This document shows, in pieces, positions 63,457-64,000 of a stretch of 64,000 nucleotides of DNA. The notes beneath the pieces were generated by a model. It worked only from the letters and a program-made list of their open reading frames with translations. It did not search any database and had not been told where the DNA came from. A program made the translations under genes and the position numbers. This stretch comes from Paraburkholderia mimosarum LMG 23256 = NBRC 106338 (GTDB lineage Bacteria; Pseudomonadota; Gammaproteobacteria; Burkholderiales; Burkholderiaceae), in assembly GCF_000739815.1 (NCBI RefSeq), contig NZ_BBJJ01000017.1, forward strand, positions 62,001 through 126,000, written 5' to 3'. Numbering within the stretch: position 1 is the first letter of the stretch; every line of letters starts with the position of its first letter.

Positions 63457-64000
63457 TCAGGCCGGGAACACGCCCGTCGACAGATACCGGTCGCCACGGT
63501 CGCAGACGATGAACACGATGGTCGCGTTCTCGACCTGGCGCGCGAGACGCATCGCCACCTCGCACGCGCCGCCCGACGAAATGCCGGCGAAGATGCCTTC
63601 GACCGAGGCCAGACGACGCGCCATGTTTTCAGCGGCAGCCTGGCTCACGTTCTCCACGCGATCCACACGGCTGCGATCGAAGATTTTGGGCATATACGCT
63701 TCGGGCCACTTGCGAATGCCCGGGATGCGCGAGCCCTCCTCCGGCTGCGCGCCGACGATCTCGATGGCCTGGTTCCTTTCCTTCAGGTACTGGGACGTAC
63801 CCATGATCGTGCCGGTCGTTCCCATCGACGACACGAAGTGCGTGATGCGCCCTTCCGTGTCGCGCCAGATTTCCGGGCCGGTGCCCTCGTAATGCGCGAG
63901 CGGATTGTCGGGGTTGGCGAACTGATCGAGGATGATGCCCTTGCCGTCGCGCTGCATCTGCTCGGCGAGGTCGCGCGCATATTCCATGCCGCCCTTCACC
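63457..64000 (-). CDS. cysM: Cysteine synthase B, partial (C-terminal part)
   Basis: PLP-dependent O-acetylserine sulfhydrylase using sulfide or thiosulfate. The frame enters from the right edge and ends at 63457. Seen: LDQFANPDNPLAHYEGTGPE, the PLP-phosphate/Gly-rich FVSSMGTTGTIMGTSQYLKE, EIVGAQPEEGSRIPGIRKWP and VEGIFAGISSGGACEVAMRL. The PEEGSxIPGIRKWP pattern is diagnostic of CysM rather than CysK. The N-terminal part with the catalytic Lys lies outside the window. Confidence 0.95.
   Translation of the reverse strand, partial: VKGGMEYARDLAEQMQRDGKGIILDQFANPDNPLAHYEGTGPEIWRDTEGRITHFVSSMGTTGTIMGTSQYLKERNQAIEIVGAQPEEGSRIPGIRKWPEAYMPKIFDRSRVDRVENVSQAAAENMARRLASVEGIFAGISSGGACEVAMRLARQVENATIVFIVCDRGDRYLSTGVFPA

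Overview
The window is a high-GC, densely coded chromosomal segment from a betaproteobacterium of the Burkholderiaceae, most likely Paraburkholderia, Caballeronia or Burkholderia chromosome 1. The assignment rests on the rpsP-rimM-trmD-rplS operon followed by a NudL-type Nudix gene and a CobD/CbiB-like gene, the divergent pmbA/darP pair followed by mogA-orn, the M48 protease-rsgA pair, and codon use. It was made from protein recognition only; no search was run. No insertion sequence, prophage, integrase or CRISPR array was seen. Genes at both ends are cut: a 2-hydroxyacid dehydrogenase at the left and cysM at the right.

Layout. 1-4.9 kb: hydroxyacid dehydrogenase, NhaD/CitM-like antiporter overlapping lutC, pncB, fdxA. 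5.0-6.0 kb: two identical tRNA-Asn genes, each followed by a terminator, then a CopG/RelE-type toxin-antitoxin pair with a palindromic operator. 6.0-25 kb: creA, an AraC regulator, azlCD, a UvrD-like helicase with a LexA-like box, an S4 RNA-binding protein, a MATE exporter, a ClsC-type phospholipase D lipoprotein, fumC, a thioesterase, a GlxA regulator, an ArsR-type regulator, a FecR/DUF6600 protein with a 42-bp repeat tract, and thyA.

25.0-35.4 kb is the most unusual part. Seven secreted or outer-membrane proteins are encoded in one direction: a periplasmic protein with a double-glycine-like motif, a small glycine-zipper protein, a three-repeat nucleator-like protein, a 527-residue Ser/Thr/Asn-rich protein ending in three amyloid-type repeats, a C39 peptidase, an Asn/Gly-repeat protein, and a coiled-coil plus beta-barrel outer-membrane protein. 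The set parallels the Pseudomonas Fap functional-amyloid system (FapC/B repeats, FapD peptidase, FapF porin) but differs in composition and gene order. It is bracketed by two paralogous VpsR-like sigma-54 activators. A near-consensus sigma-54 promoter lies at 26920-26935, below an AT-rich 548-bp region containing several inverted repeats. I infer a sigma-54-driven, possibly c-di-GMP-responsive, matrix amyloid operon.

35.5-64 kb is mainly housekeeping: folA, pmbA, darP, mogA, orn, an M48 protease, rsgA, a DUF2007 protein, cobD-like, nudL with an in-frame 15-bp repeat, rplS-trmD-rimM-rpsP with a clear sigma-70 promoter, a sorbosone dehydrogenase-like protein, a TM2 protein, a PA0069-type radical SAM gene behind a LexA box inside a 40-bp palindrome, dadR/dadA, an acyl-CoA dehydrogenase, etfBA, metNIQ, an alpha/beta hydrolase, enoyl-CoA hydratase, a class II histone deacetylase-like amidohydrolase, mltB and cysM. 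Positions were counted by hand and may be off by a base for small sites.
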